Part shown: positions 34,494-42,886 of the stretch, one piece after another
Numbering within the stretch: position 1 is the stretch's first letter
Layout: the number at the start of each line of letters is the position of its first letter
NCBI RefSeq assembly: GCF_002160525.1
Contig: NZ_NFKT01000012.1
Coordinates: 62,001 to 126,000, forward strand
Reading direction: 5' to 3'
Length of the DNA: 64,000 nucleotides
Origin: Lachnoclostridium sp. An169
GTDB lineage: Bacteria > Bacillota > Clostridia > Lachnospirales > Lachnospiraceae
Made by a program: the position numbers and the translations under genes
Notes under the pieces: model-generated
The model's input: the letters and a program-made list of their open reading frames with translations, nothing else
The model's database searches: none
What the model was told of the DNA's origin: nothing

Positions 34494-36011
34494 ATGGAAG
34501 AGAATGAACTGAGAAATCAGAAAGAGAAGCAGGAAGAGAATCCGAACAGGAAAAACCGGGCAAATTTTCTGATCCTTGCGGCGGTGCTGCTGGTTGCTGT
34601 CGGGGCGGCTGCACTTATATTTTCCCGGAGAGAGCAGACGCTTCGGCAGACCGGGACAGGCGTGTTCCTGGAAGAAGATGGACTGGCCGGGCTGAAGGTG
34701 TTTACCGCTCAGGAGGGGGGAAACGGGGATTTCCCGGAGCATGCCACAGTTTCCTGGCTCCGGGCGCAGGTGGATGAAAATGGCGAGATCGGCAGCTTTA
34801 CACTGACTTTGCAGGAATATGACGGGCAGAACGAATATGTGAAGGATGTCTCCTATCAGTATGACAGCGTAAAAGGCCAGATCAGCCGGACAGAAAATGA
34901 GAACACTCTGACCGCATCGTGGTATAATCCAAATGCGGACTTTGATTATCTGGATGAACAGATCCGGAAGATCCCTCTGGCAGATGAGATTGCTCTGCTG
35001 GACTTTGACCGCTATTCTGTGGAGTATTCTCCTGATACGCAGATTCAGGAAGGAAAACCGGTGATGGATGGCAGGGAGCGGGAGAGTTTCCCATTGCTTA
35101 CCTACGAAGAATATCTGCAGGGCGCCGGAGGCGGCAGCGACGGATCAACTCAGGTGGTTATCTCCCTGACAGACGGCAGCGGAGCCACCGGAGAGCGGAT
35201 TGACTACGTGTTCTCTCCGGCAGAGGAGGAGAGCCTTTCCGGGCACCGGGACACTGTGATGGAGACAGATTACTGGTTTTCCGGCGGAGAACTGATGCTG
35301 ACGGATGACTACGGAGAAAACTGGATCTCCGCAGGACTTACGGAAGAACAGATCCGGGAAACGGAAGAGGTATACCGGCAGTCCGGGTATCTTCCGGAGA
35401 ACAGCATCTATGCCGATGGAGATGGAATGTTCGCCCTGATCTATGGAAAAACCCCGACCTTCCGCCTGACACTGGATGGCGGAGAAACATGGACGGATAC
35501 GGCTTTTGACCTGGATTTTCCGCGCACATGTACGGCCCGTGTGATCGGCTTTCTGGACCGGTCGGAGGGGTATGCGGGACTTGGAACGGACTGGTCCATG
35601 GGAACCGGAGGAGCCACGTATGTGTGCCGGACCCATGACGGCGGGCTTACCTGGGAGAGCCGGACAGTTGACATCGGAGATGCACGGATCCTGACAGGGC
35701 TTGCATTTGCAGACCGGATGACAGGGATTCTTTCGGCGGAAGATCTGTATGAGGATAACCTGTGGCCCTGCATTTTCCTGACGTCAGACGGCGGGGATAG
35801 CTTTTCGGAGATCACCCTTCCCTGGGAGTCGCTTCCGGAAGAGGTGCAGTTCCTGAACCGGGTGGACAGTCTTGCTCTGGAAAACGGTGTGTATACACTG
35901 ACACTGGGGCAGGGCGATTACGGGAACAAAAAGGTGGAATTTACATCCGGCGACGCTGTTACATGGACTTATGTAAAAAATTATACAGGCACGGTACACA
36001 CAAGGGGGTAA
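34494..36011 (+). CDS. Membrane-anchored protein with Asp-box (BNR/YCF48-like) repeats
   Basis: A 505-residue protein with an N-terminal anchor (NFLILAAVLLVAVGAAALIF) and a large outside region. Three Asp-box type motifs are seen in the C-terminal half: LDGGETW, HDGGLTW and SDGGDSF. These suggest a beta-propeller or sialidase-like fold without visible catalytic Arg triad. An upstream AAAGGATAAG serves as ribosome binding site. It follows the XRE-membrane gene by 58 bp. Function unknown; a binding or sensing role fits the context. Confidence 0.65.
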   Translation: MEENELRNQKEKQEENPNRKNRANFLILAAVLLVAVGAAALIFSRREQTLRQTGTGVFLEEDGLAGLKVFTAQEGGNGDFPEHATVSWLRAQVDENGEIGSFTLTLQEYDGQNEYVKDVSYQYDSVKGQISRTENENTLTASWYNPNADFDYLDEQIRKIPLADEIALLDFDRYSVEYSPDTQIQEGKPVMDGRERESFPLLTYEEYLQGAGGGSDGSTQVVISLTDGSGATGERIDYVFSPAEEESLSGHRDTVMETDYWFSGGELMLTDDYGENWISAGLTEEQIRETEEVYRQSGYLPENSIYADGDGMFALIYGKTPTFRLTLDGGETWTDTAFDLDFPRTCTARVIGFLDRSEGYAGLGTDWSMGTGGATYVCRTHDGGLTWESRTVDIGDARILTGLAFADRMTGILSAEDLYEDNLWPCIFLTSDGGDSFSEITLPWESLPEEVQFLNRVDSLALENGVYTLTLGQGDYGNKKVEFTSGDAVTWTYVKNYTGTVHTRG

Positions 36012-36018
36012 CGGAGAA

Positions 36019-36900
36019 ATGATGAAAGCAAAACACTGGGCGTTATACTGGATTGGAACGATCATTATTGCAGGCGGTTTCTGGGGAGTCGGCTGGTACG
36101 AAAGGACGCAGTTCTTTTCCGTGATCAGCGGTGAGATGGGAACCAGAAAAATGATGGCGGCAATCCTCTGTCTTATAACAGCGGTCTTTGCAGCGTTGGT
36201 CTGTCTGTTGGGCGGGTTCATTAACCGGAGGAAGAACAGAAAGTATGGAAAGATCAGAGAGTATGCGGAGAATTATCTGAAAAGGCAGGAAGAAGCAGGG
36301 ACAGTAATCGAAGAAGGCTGTAAAAAATGGATGGAAAAAGAAATGGACCGGAATGCGCTGGCGCAGGCGCTGTGCCTGCTCTGGATGTTCCTGTGGCTTG
36401 GCATTTACATCGTGTGCAGCGGGCAGAGATGGAGATTTCCCTCATTTATCATCGCAGTTGTGGCGGGTGTTGTCTTTTACTACTGGAGGCTGATTGCCGT
36501 GCAGCGGAAGATCGGGCAGGTGTGCTCCGGCAAGGATACCGCTCTGGAGGGATTCTGGTGCTGTCTGCGGCTGCACAATTTCGGCGGGAAAATGGAGACG
36601 AGAATGACAATCCTGGATATGAACATGGCGGTTTGTCTGGCGAATTTGAAGGATTATGAAGCGTCCCGGGAACTTGCGGAACTGATATGGAGTGCGTTTG
36701 GCAGAAAACGCAGCAGGGGAGTTTACTATGTCCAGTATCACTTCCTCCAGTGGCGGAATGCATTTGCGCTGCAGGATGAGCAGGAGGCGCAGAGGCATAT
36801 GGGCTGCGTGGAGAGCGAACTGTCCCGTGTCCCGAAGAATAAATTCTATATCCGGGTAAATGAAAGAATCCGGGAAATCAAAGGTCAGCAGGAGGAATAA
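36019..36900 (+). CDS. Hypothetical four-TM membrane protein with helical cytoplasmic tail
   Basis: A 293-residue protein. Four membrane segments (ALYWIGTIIIAGGFWGVGW, MMAAILCLITAVFAALVCLLG, ALCLLWMFLWLGIYIVCS, FIIAVVAGVVFYYWRLIAV) are in the first ~170 residues. The C-terminal ~120 residues are TPR-like (DMNMAVCLANLKDYEASRELAELIWSAF). It starts 7 bp after the previous gene and its stop abuts PadR by 2 bp, so it belongs to the operon. Not recognised as a named family. Confidence 0.6.
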   Translation: MMKAKHWALYWIGTIIIAGGFWGVGWYERTQFFSVISGEMGTRKMMAAILCLITAVFAALVCLLGGFINRRKNRKYGKIREYAENYLKRQEEAGTVIEEGCKKWMEKEMDRNALAQALCLLWMFLWLGIYIVCSGQRWRFPSFIIAVVAGVVFYYWRLIAVQRKIGQVCSGKDTALEGFWCCLRLHNFGGKMETRMTILDMNMAVCLANLKDYEASRELAELIWSAFGRKRSRGVYYVQYHFLQWRNAFALQDEQEAQRHMGCVESELSRVPKNKFYIRVNERIREIKGQQEE

Positions 36901-36902
36901 CA

Positions 36903-37241
36903 ATGGCGGTTGATAAAAGTCTGGTTTCCGGCAGTACAATGATGCTTCTTCTGAAACTGCTCTCAGAGAAGGATATGTACGGCTATGAGATGATTGAGAC
37001 ACTGCGGGAACGGTCGCAGAACGTGTTTGAGCTGAAAGCGGGAACTCTGTATCCGCTGCTCCATACGATGGAGGAAAAAGGAATGCTGGAAGTCTATGAG
37101 AGAGAAGCGGGCGGAAAGATCCGCAAATATTACAGCATTACAAAGCAGGGAAGAAAAGTCCTGCGGGAAAGGCAGGAAGACTGGAACACGTATGCCCGTG
37201 CCGTCAGAGCGGTGCTGGGATTTGCAGGAGGGGAAGCATGA
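36903..37241 (+). CDS. PadR family transcriptional regulator
   Basis: A 112-residue winged-helix protein: MMLLLKLLSEKDMYGYEMIETLRE, then LKAGTLYPLLHTMEEKGMLEVYERE and RKYYSITKQGRKVL, all PadR landmarks. AGGAGG precedes ATG 36903. The stop overlaps the start of the next gene (ATGA), which is the usual layout of PadR with its permease-prefix-domain partner. It probably represses its operon. Confidence 0.92.
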   Translation: MAVDKSLVSGSTMMLLLKLLSEKDMYGYEMIETLRERSQNVFELKAGTLYPLLHTMEEKGMLEVYEREAGGKIRKYYSITKQGRKVLRERQEDWNTYARAVRAVLGFAGGEA

Positions 37242-38578
37242 AGAAAGAGGAGTATCTGGAAATACTGACGGAACAGATCCGCTGCAAAATGGCGCGTGGA
37301 GCAGTGGCGGAGGAAATTCGCTGGCATATTGAGGATCAGACAGAGGCGTTCCTGAGCGAAGGGATGGAGAGAAAGGAAGCGGAAGAAGCGGCGGTCCGGG
37401 AGATGGGGGATCCTGTGGAAGTGGGGCAGGACATGGACCGGATACACCGGCCGAAGATGGCATGGAGCATGATTGCGCTGATTGCGGCGGTGTCTGTGGC
37501 AGGGTATCTGCTGAAGTTCGGCATTGAGCGGGCTGTGGGCATCGAGGGTTCGGGCTGGCTCAGATCCGGCAGGCAGCTTCAGTTTCTGCTCCTCGGCCTG
37601 GCTGTCATGGCGGGGATCTGTTTTGTGGATTATACGAGGATTGCACTACGGGCAAGGGAGATTCTGATCGTTTTTTATCTCTGCCTTGTGACAGGAGTTC
37701 TCTTTCTCAGGATCAATGTGAATGGCCTGCATTTGTGGATCCGCCTGGGATCTTTCGGCTCCGTGGGGATTGTTCCTCTGCTGTGCCTGACAGTTCCGCT
37801 GTATGCGGCAGTCCTGTACCGGTATCGGGGACAGGGATGCGTTGTGGCTGTAAAGGCACTGCTCTGGATGCTTCCGGCTCTTGGTATTGCACTTGCCTGC
37901 CCCAGCCTGGCGGCGCTGGTGACGGTGTTTTATTCCTGTCTGATCGTTTTTGCCGTGGCAGTATACCGGAAATGGTTCCGTGTGCCGGTGAAAATCTTTC
38001 TCGCCGGGACCGCTGCCGCAGCGGTACTCTGCCCTCTGGCGGGATGCGGATATATCTGGTTTCTCGGAGATACCTATCAGCAGGAGAGGCTGCGGGTGCT
38101 TCTGCAGTTTGATTTTTCAGATGGAAATTACCGGATGGAGCTGGTGAGAAATATTCTCGGACAGAGCCGAATGGTGGGAGAAAGCGCGGTGTTCGCAGAA
38201 CAGGCAAAGGGGCTTGCCATGTCCGAGATTATGATCACCGGAATTGCGGGATATTACGGGCTTGCGGCTGCGGTGCTTCTCGCAGCTGCAGTGCTGGCTC
38301 TTTTCCTGGTGTTTCTGCGGATTTCACTGCGCCAGAGAAACTGCCTGGGGATGCTGATGGGATGCGGGTGTACGGCGGTACTGCTTGTACAGACACTGAC
38401 TTATCTGGCGGTAAATCTGGGGCTGTTCAGTCTGGGAAGCGACTGTCCCTTCGTGTCGGCGGGAGGCAGTTCTACGCTTGTAACGTACATCCTGCTCGGA
38501 ATTCTGCTGAGCATCTGCCGGTATCAGAATACTGCGCCGGAGATCCGGAAGTTCGCGGGGATGTTCCGGGCGGCGTGA
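37238..38578 (+). CDS. FtsW/RodA/SpoVE-like membrane protein with N-terminal permease-prefix domain
   Basis: A 446-residue fusion. Residues ~1-70 are the cytoplasmic permease prefix domain 1 (EEIRWHIEDQTEAFLSEGMERKEAEEAAVREMGDP) usually found next to PadR. About 10 membrane segments follow with SEDS-like features, including LWIRLGSFGSV and the C-terminal PFVSAGGSSTLVTYILLGILLS. SEDS proteins polymerise peptidoglycan glycan strands; here the length and conserved ends fit, but catalytic activity is not certain. The start overlaps the PadR stop. A strong terminator follows. Confidence 0.85.
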   Translation: MKKEEYLEILTEQIRCKMARGAVAEEIRWHIEDQTEAFLSEGMERKEAEEAAVREMGDPVEVGQDMDRIHRPKMAWSMIALIAAVSVAGYLLKFGIERAVGIEGSGWLRSGRQLQFLLLGLAVMAGICFVDYTRIALRAREILIVFYLCLVTGVLFLRINVNGLHLWIRLGSFGSVGIVPLLCLTVPLYAAVLYRYRGQGCVVAVKALLWMLPALGIALACPSLAALVTVFYSCLIVFAVAVYRKWFRVPVKIFLAGTAAAAVLCPLAGCGYIWFLGDTYQQERLRVLLQFDFSDGNYRMELVRNILGQSRMVGESAVFAEQAKGLAMSEIMITGIAGYYGLAAAVLLAAAVLALFLVFLRISLRQRNCLGMLMGCGCTAVLLVQTLTYLAVNLGLFSLGSDCPFVSAGGSSTLVTYILLGILLSICRYQNTAPEIRKFAGMFRAA

Positions 38579-38608
38579 ATTATATCAGGAAGGACAAAAG
38601 AAAATCAG

Positions 38609-38655
38609 GGGTATGTCGCACAACTCCGGTCGGAGTCTGGCGGTATGCCCTTTTT
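38609..38655 (+). terminator. Intrinsic terminator after the FtsW-like gene
   Basis: A long hairpin in which GGGTATGTCGC (38609-38619) pairs with GCGGTATGCCC (38640-38650, three G-U), with an inner ACTCC/GGAGT stem. It is followed by TTTTTGCTTTTT. Confidence 0.8.
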
Positions 38656-38660
38656 GCTTT

Positions 38661-39575
38661 TTATCTGTCGAAGGCTGTCCCGGATGTTTTATATTTCTGG
38701 GGAGACTGTCCGAATTCTGATTTAAAAGCTCTGTAGAAGGAGGAGTAGTTTCCGAAACTGTATTTTTCCACAACTCCCTGGATACTCATACTGTCGGAAA
38801 GATCCTGCTTTGCCAGGAACAGCTTCTTCTTTATAATATACTGGTGAATGGACATCCCAAGTTCCTGGCGGAATTTTGCAGACAGATGGGAACGGCTTAC
38901 ATAAAAATAACTGCAGATGTCATTTACAGTAAGAGGATCGCAGATGTGTGTATTGATATAGCTCAGTATCTCGAAAATAAGCAAGCTGTCTTCTTTGGAT
39001 ACTGGTGAAGAGTCGAGAAGGATGGCGGGCTCTACCTCTGTGTTTGTATAAAACAACTTAAATTGCGCCAGATTGACAAGTAATTCAATTACTCCGGCAT
39101 TTGCCAGGAGATCTGCCCCGTATTTTTTTGAGGAAGAGTTGATGAATATTTTTTCAAGCAGATTGTGGAGAACAGTATATGCAGCAGAGGGAAGCCGGAT
39201 CTGGGCACTGCTGATTCTTGTGTTCTGAAAGATGGTGGACAGATTTGATTTTGTGGAAGATAATTTTTCAAGATAGGCAGGATTCAGCCACAGGACATAT
39301 CTTTCGTAGGGATTGTCTGTTGTGGCGTCGATGTGGGCGTAGTGGTTCTGCTCCGGAGAAATGAGTATAACATCGCCAGGAAGAAGATGGTATTTCCTGT
39401 TGTCAATAAAATAAGTTACATCTCCGGAAATCAGAAAATAGAATTCGTAGTAATTGTGCTTGTTTGGTACAATTTGTGTAAGCGAATAATCACGGTTGTA
39501 ATAGATTTCGTAATCTTTAAAACGCATGGGCTGCTTATGATAATAAGGGGATGGTTGGGGTCTGTTCTCGTTCAT
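38661..39575 (-). CDS. AraC family transcriptional regulator of the nucleoside-type operon
   Basis: A 304-residue regulator. ATG 39575 follows GAAAGGAGAAC; an ATG at 39593 is further from it. The N-terminal cupin domain shows NKHNYYEFYFLISGDVTYF and LPGDVILISPEQNHYAH. The C-terminal AraC domain shows TVNDICSYFYVSRSHLSAKFRQELG and VEKYSFGNYSSFYRAFKSEFGQ. It is divergent from the PP2C-like/ABC/2H/udp/deoB operon and is its likely activator, with the imported compound or a breakdown product as ligand. Confidence 0.9.
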   Translation of the reverse strand: MNENRPQPSPYYHKQPMRFKDYEIYYNRDYSLTQIVPNKHNYYEFYFLISGDVTYFIDNRKYHLLPGDVILISPEQNHYAHIDATTDNPYERYVLWLNPAYLEKLSSTKSNLSTIFQNTRISSAQIRLPSAAYTVLHNLLEKIFINSSSKKYGADLLANAGVIELLVNLAQFKLFYTNTEVEPAILLDSSPVSKEDSLLIFEILSYINTHICDPLTVNDICSYFYVSRSHLSAKFRQELGMSIHQYIIKKKLFLAKQDLSDSMSIQGVVEKYSFGNYSSFYRAFKSEFGQSPQKYKTSGTAFDR

Positions 39576-39885
39576 TTTATGTTCTCCTTTCAAAACCGAT
39601 ATCGGAATTCTGCTGTAATAATATCATAAATATTGCAATTTGTATATACAGATAAAAATGAAAGAAATTGTTGAATTAGCTTAAAAACTTGAATTAATCA
39701 AGTGAAAAGATAGATAAAATTATGATTTGAGGTTTGTTAAAAGTATGTGAAGTAAGTTATGATTTTGTAAAAATCAATAATAAATCAAAAGAATGAGAAT
39801 ACAAAACGCAATATATTGAGGACAAATGAAACTAGTAAATCATTTTGGAGAAAGGTACAATTATTTGTGAAAGGAGGGAAACGCC
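39576..39885 (+). promoter_or_regulatory. 310-bp AT-rich divergent regulatory region
   Basis: No gene is supported. A plausible promoter towards the operon is TTGTTA (39734-39739), 18-bp spacer, TATGAT (39758-39763). A dyad CTTGA-ATTAA-TCAAG lies at 39688-39702. The ribosome binding site AAGGAGGG at 39871-39878 precedes the unusual start discussed for the next gene. Confidence 0.5.
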
Positions 39886-40692
39886 ATAGAAATTATAGAA
39901 AAGTTTATAAAAGGAAAAATCACGGACGAGTTGTGTGAAGATTGTTATTTTATCTCTGAGAATTTTGTAGCGGTAATCGATGGTGTTACATCAAAATCTG
40001 ATTTTACGTACAAAGGGAAAACCACAGGAAAACTTGCTGCGGAGATAATAAGAGATGTTTTGGGGAAAATGAAGCGGGAAGATTCCACAGACTGTTTCCT
40101 TCGTATGGTTAATCAGAAAATCAACCGATTTTATCAGGAAGTAGAGTTCCCTTATTCCAGAAAAGAGAAGGGACTGCAGGCTGTTTGTGTTGTGTATTCA
40201 GACTTTGAGAGGGCCATATGGATGATTGGGGACTGTCAGGCTGCCGTTGACGGCACAGTTTATCTGAATCCCAAGAAAAGCGATGAGATCCTGGCAGAGA
40301 TGCGAAGCCTCATTCTTCATGTTTTGAAGATGGAAGACGGAGACTGGACGGAAGCACAAACACGTGCGAGAAGTTATATCGAACCATGGATACTGAGAGC
40401 CAATGCCTTTGCTAATCGGGCGGATCCGGTATATGGATATGCAGTACTGAATGGAGATGAAATACCGGTGGCTCTTATTAAAAGAATTGAACTGGATGAA
40501 CGTCCGCATGAAATCATACTTACAAGTGATGGATATCCGAAGGTGAGGTCAAACTTGAAAAAATCGGAGGAATATCTCAGTACAATACTGGAAAAAGACG
40601 AGTCATGTTACGAATTGTATCATTCTACAAAGGGAATCAATAAAGGACAGAAAAGTTTTGATGACAGAACCTATATAAGATTTACCGTTTAA
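39886..40692 (+). CDS. PP2C-like protein with apparent ATA start codon
   Basis: A 268-residue protein if started at ATA 39886, which lies 7 bp after a strong AAGGAGGG. The next usable codon, TTG 39931, would remove a coherent N-terminus (EIIEKFIKGKITDELCEDC). PP2C-type features are seen: VAVIDGVTSKS, KTTGKLAAEII, WMIGDCQAAV and EIILTSDGYPKV. Metal-binding Asp in IDG, GDC and SDG are present, so phosphatase activity is possible. It heads the ABC/2H/udp/deoB operon. Substrate unknown. Confidence 0.75.
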   Translation: MEIIEKFIKGKITDELCEDCYFISENFVAVIDGVTSKSDFTYKGKTTGKLAAEIIRDVLGKMKREDSTDCFLRMVNQKINRFYQEVEFPYSRKEKGLQAVCVVYSDFERAIWMIGDCQAAVDGTVYLNPKKSDEILAEMRSLILHVLKMEDGDWTEAQTRARSYIEPWILRANAFANRADPVYGYAVLNGDEIPVALIKRIELDERPHEIILTSDGYPKVRSNLKKSEEYLSTILEKDESCYELYHSTKGINKGQKSFDDRTYIRFTV

Positions 40693-40728
40693 GGAAAAGA
40701 CAGCAGAAAAGAAGAAAGGAAGTCAAAA

Positions 40729-41826
40729 ATGAAAGGAAAGAAAGTATTTGCAGTAAGTTTGACAACATTTTTAGCAGCCACAGCTTTATTTGGCTGCGGA
40801 AATTCGGGAAACACACAGACAGAGCAGACAGAACTTAATATGGAAGAGGTGCTGTCAAAAGATCCGACAGGAGAAAAAATTGTAGTGGCTACGAATAATG
40901 CGGCGAACGGCAGAGATGTGTGGCTTCTGGAGAATGCTCAGGCAGCAGGTTTTAATATTGAGATTGTACAGCTTGGCGGTGGAGATGTGACGGCGAGAGT
41001 TATTTCGGAAGTGAATAACCCGACCATTAATGTGGTGTGGGGGCCTTCAGAAGACCAGTTTACATCTATGATTGATGCGGGGGCACTTGTCAAATTTGAA
41101 CCTGACTGGGCGGAGGAAGTTGCCGGTGCATCAGAGGAAAACGGTTATTCTTGGCCTTATGAGATACAGCCGAAGGTACTGGTGTGCAATCCGGACGTCT
41201 ATACAGAAGAGACTGCGCCGAAGCGTTGGAGCGACCTTTGGGAAAAGGAAGAGTTCCATGGGAAATATGCAGTCCCTACATCGTTCGACGGCAACACCAA
41301 CAGGGCAGTTATCGGCGGCATCCTCGGGCGGTATCTGGATGAGAACGGAGATCTTGGCGTGTCTGATGAGGGATGGGATGCAATACAGCAGTATTTTGAC
41401 AACGGATATAAGACTCCGGACGGCGAAGATGATTTCGGTAATATGGCATCAGGAAAGGTGCCGATCACATTTACTTTTGCTTCGGGTCTGAAAGACAAGT
41501 GCGAGAGCTTTGACATTGATCCCCTGATTATCTATACAGAGGAGGGAGAGCCTACCAATACAAATCAGATCGGTGTTGTTGCAAATTCGAACCAGGAGCT
41601 TGTTGAAGAATCCATGAGGTTTGCAAACTGGCTTGGAAGCACTGACGTGATTGGCGCGTATGCACAGGAGAATGGGAATATGGTTACAAACTCGGCGGCA
41701 GAGGACAGCATGGTTCCGATCATAAGAGAGGTAAAAGAAAATTATAAGCCGGCAGATGTGGACTGGACATATATTAACTCCATGATGGATGAATGGGTGG
41801 CAAAAATTCAGTTGGAAATTTACTAA
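40729..41826 (+). CDS. ABC transporter substrate-binding lipoprotein (Afu/Fbp/thiamine-type)
   Basis: A 365-residue lipoprotein with lipobox ALFGCG (Cys23). The mature part begins with a Thr/Glu-rich linker and has the type 2 binding-protein fold of the iron/thiamine/sugar-phosphate group (ITFTFASGLKDKCESFDID; RWSDLWEKEEFHGKYAVPTSFDGNTNRAVIGGILG). The start follows AAGAAAGGAAG. Together with the fused permease and ATPase it resembles AfuABC, whose substrate is hexose phosphate. A phosphorylated ligand is therefore a reasonable inference. Confidence 0.88.
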   Translation: MKGKKVFAVSLTTFLAATALFGCGNSGNTQTEQTELNMEEVLSKDPTGEKIVVATNNAANGRDVWLLENAQAAGFNIEIVQLGGGDVTARVISEVNNPTINVVWGPSEDQFTSMIDAGALVKFEPDWAEEVAGASEENGYSWPYEIQPKVLVCNPDVYTEETAPKRWSDLWEKEEFHGKYAVPTSFDGNTNRAVIGGILGRYLDENGDLGVSDEGWDAIQQYFDNGYKTPDGEDDFGNMASGKVPITFTFASGLKDKCESFDIDPLIIYTEEGEPTNTNQIGVVANSNQELVEESMRFANWLGSTDVIGAYAQENGNMVTNSAAEDSMVPIIREVKENYKPADVDWTYINSMMDEWVAKIQLEIY

Positions 41827-41858
41827 AAACCGGCAATGCTCAGATGGGAGATTTGCAA

Positions 41859-42884
41859 ATGATTAAATTTAACAATATAGAAATCAGATTTGGCGATTTT
41901 GCTGCAATCAGAGATCTGTCGCTGGAAGTGGAAGAAGGCGAATTCTTCACGTTCCTCGGCCCATCCGGCTGTGGAAAGACAACAACGCTTCGTGCCCTGG
42001 TAGGATTTATTACTCCTGCCAGAGGCACCATAGAAGTAAATGGAGAAGATATTACCTATAAGCCGATCGAAAAGAGGGGGATTGGCATGGTTTTTCAGAG
42101 TTATGCCCTCTTTCCGACCATGACAGTGGAAGAAAACATTACATTTGGCCTTAAGGAAAATAAATGGGAAAAAAGGGCGATTGCGGAACAGTTGAAAAAA
42201 GTTACAAATATGGTAAATCTGACAGAGGAACAGCTGAAAAAGAATGTATCCGCCCTTTCAGGAGGACAGCAGCAGAGAGTAGCCATTGCAAGAGCGCTTG
42301 CCCTGAATCCGAAGATTATTGTACTGGACGAACCGCTTTCTAATCTGGATGCAAAACTGAGAAAGTCACTGAGAGTAGAACTGAAGAAAATACAGAAATC
42401 ATCAAACACGACGATGATTTATGTTACCCATGACCAGGAAGAGGCCCTTACCCTTTCGGACAGGATCGCGGTATTTAACAACGGCTGTATCGAGCAGGTA
42501 GGGACGCCCCGGGAAGTCTACTATTCTCCACAGTCAGAGTTTGTTACCAACTTTATCGGTGATACAAACCGGCTCAGTGAGGAGATTATACAGGAAATCA
42601 ACAGACAGAATCCGGGCGCAGATCTGAATCCGAAAGATCATATCTACGTCAGAGTGGAAAATGTAAAAGAGGCTTCTGAGAGGACGCCCGGAGAAAAGTA
42701 TTATCGGATCCCTGCCGTTTTTGATATGGAAGAGTTTTACGGGATTACAACGAGAAAAACATTTCTGTCAGGCAGATCAGAGATAAAGAGCATGAGCCTG
42801 AAAAATGATGAAAAACTGGAAAGAGGAGTGCAGATGGATCTGTTCGTCAATCCGTCCGATTTCATAATATTTAAGGAGCGGTGA
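41859..42884 (+). CDS. ABC transporter ATP-binding protein (Afu/Pot type)
   Basis: A 341-residue ATPase. ATG 41859 has GGGAG 8 bp upstream; ATG 41793 overlaps the previous gene. Walker A GPSGCGKTT, signature LSGGQQQR, Walker B IIVLDEPLSNLD and switch His in VTHDQEE are all present. The last ~100 residues form a TOBE-like tail. The stop overlaps a possible GTG start of the permease. Confidence 0.92.
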   Translation: MIKFNNIEIRFGDFAAIRDLSLEVEEGEFFTFLGPSGCGKTTTLRALVGFITPARGTIEVNGEDITYKPIEKRGIGMVFQSYALFPTMTVEENITFGLKENKWEKRAIAEQLKKVTNMVNLTEEQLKKNVSALSGGQQQRVAIARALALNPKIIVLDEPLSNLDAKLRKSLRVELKKIQKSSNTTMIYVTHDQEEALTLSDRIAVFNNGCIEQVGTPREVYYSPQSEFVTNFIGDTNRLSEEIIQEINRQNPGADLNPKDHIYVRVENVKEASERTPGEKYYRIPAVFDMEEFYGITTRKTFLSGRSEIKSMSLKNDEKLERGVQMDLFVNPSDFIIFKER

Positions 42885-42886
42885 TT

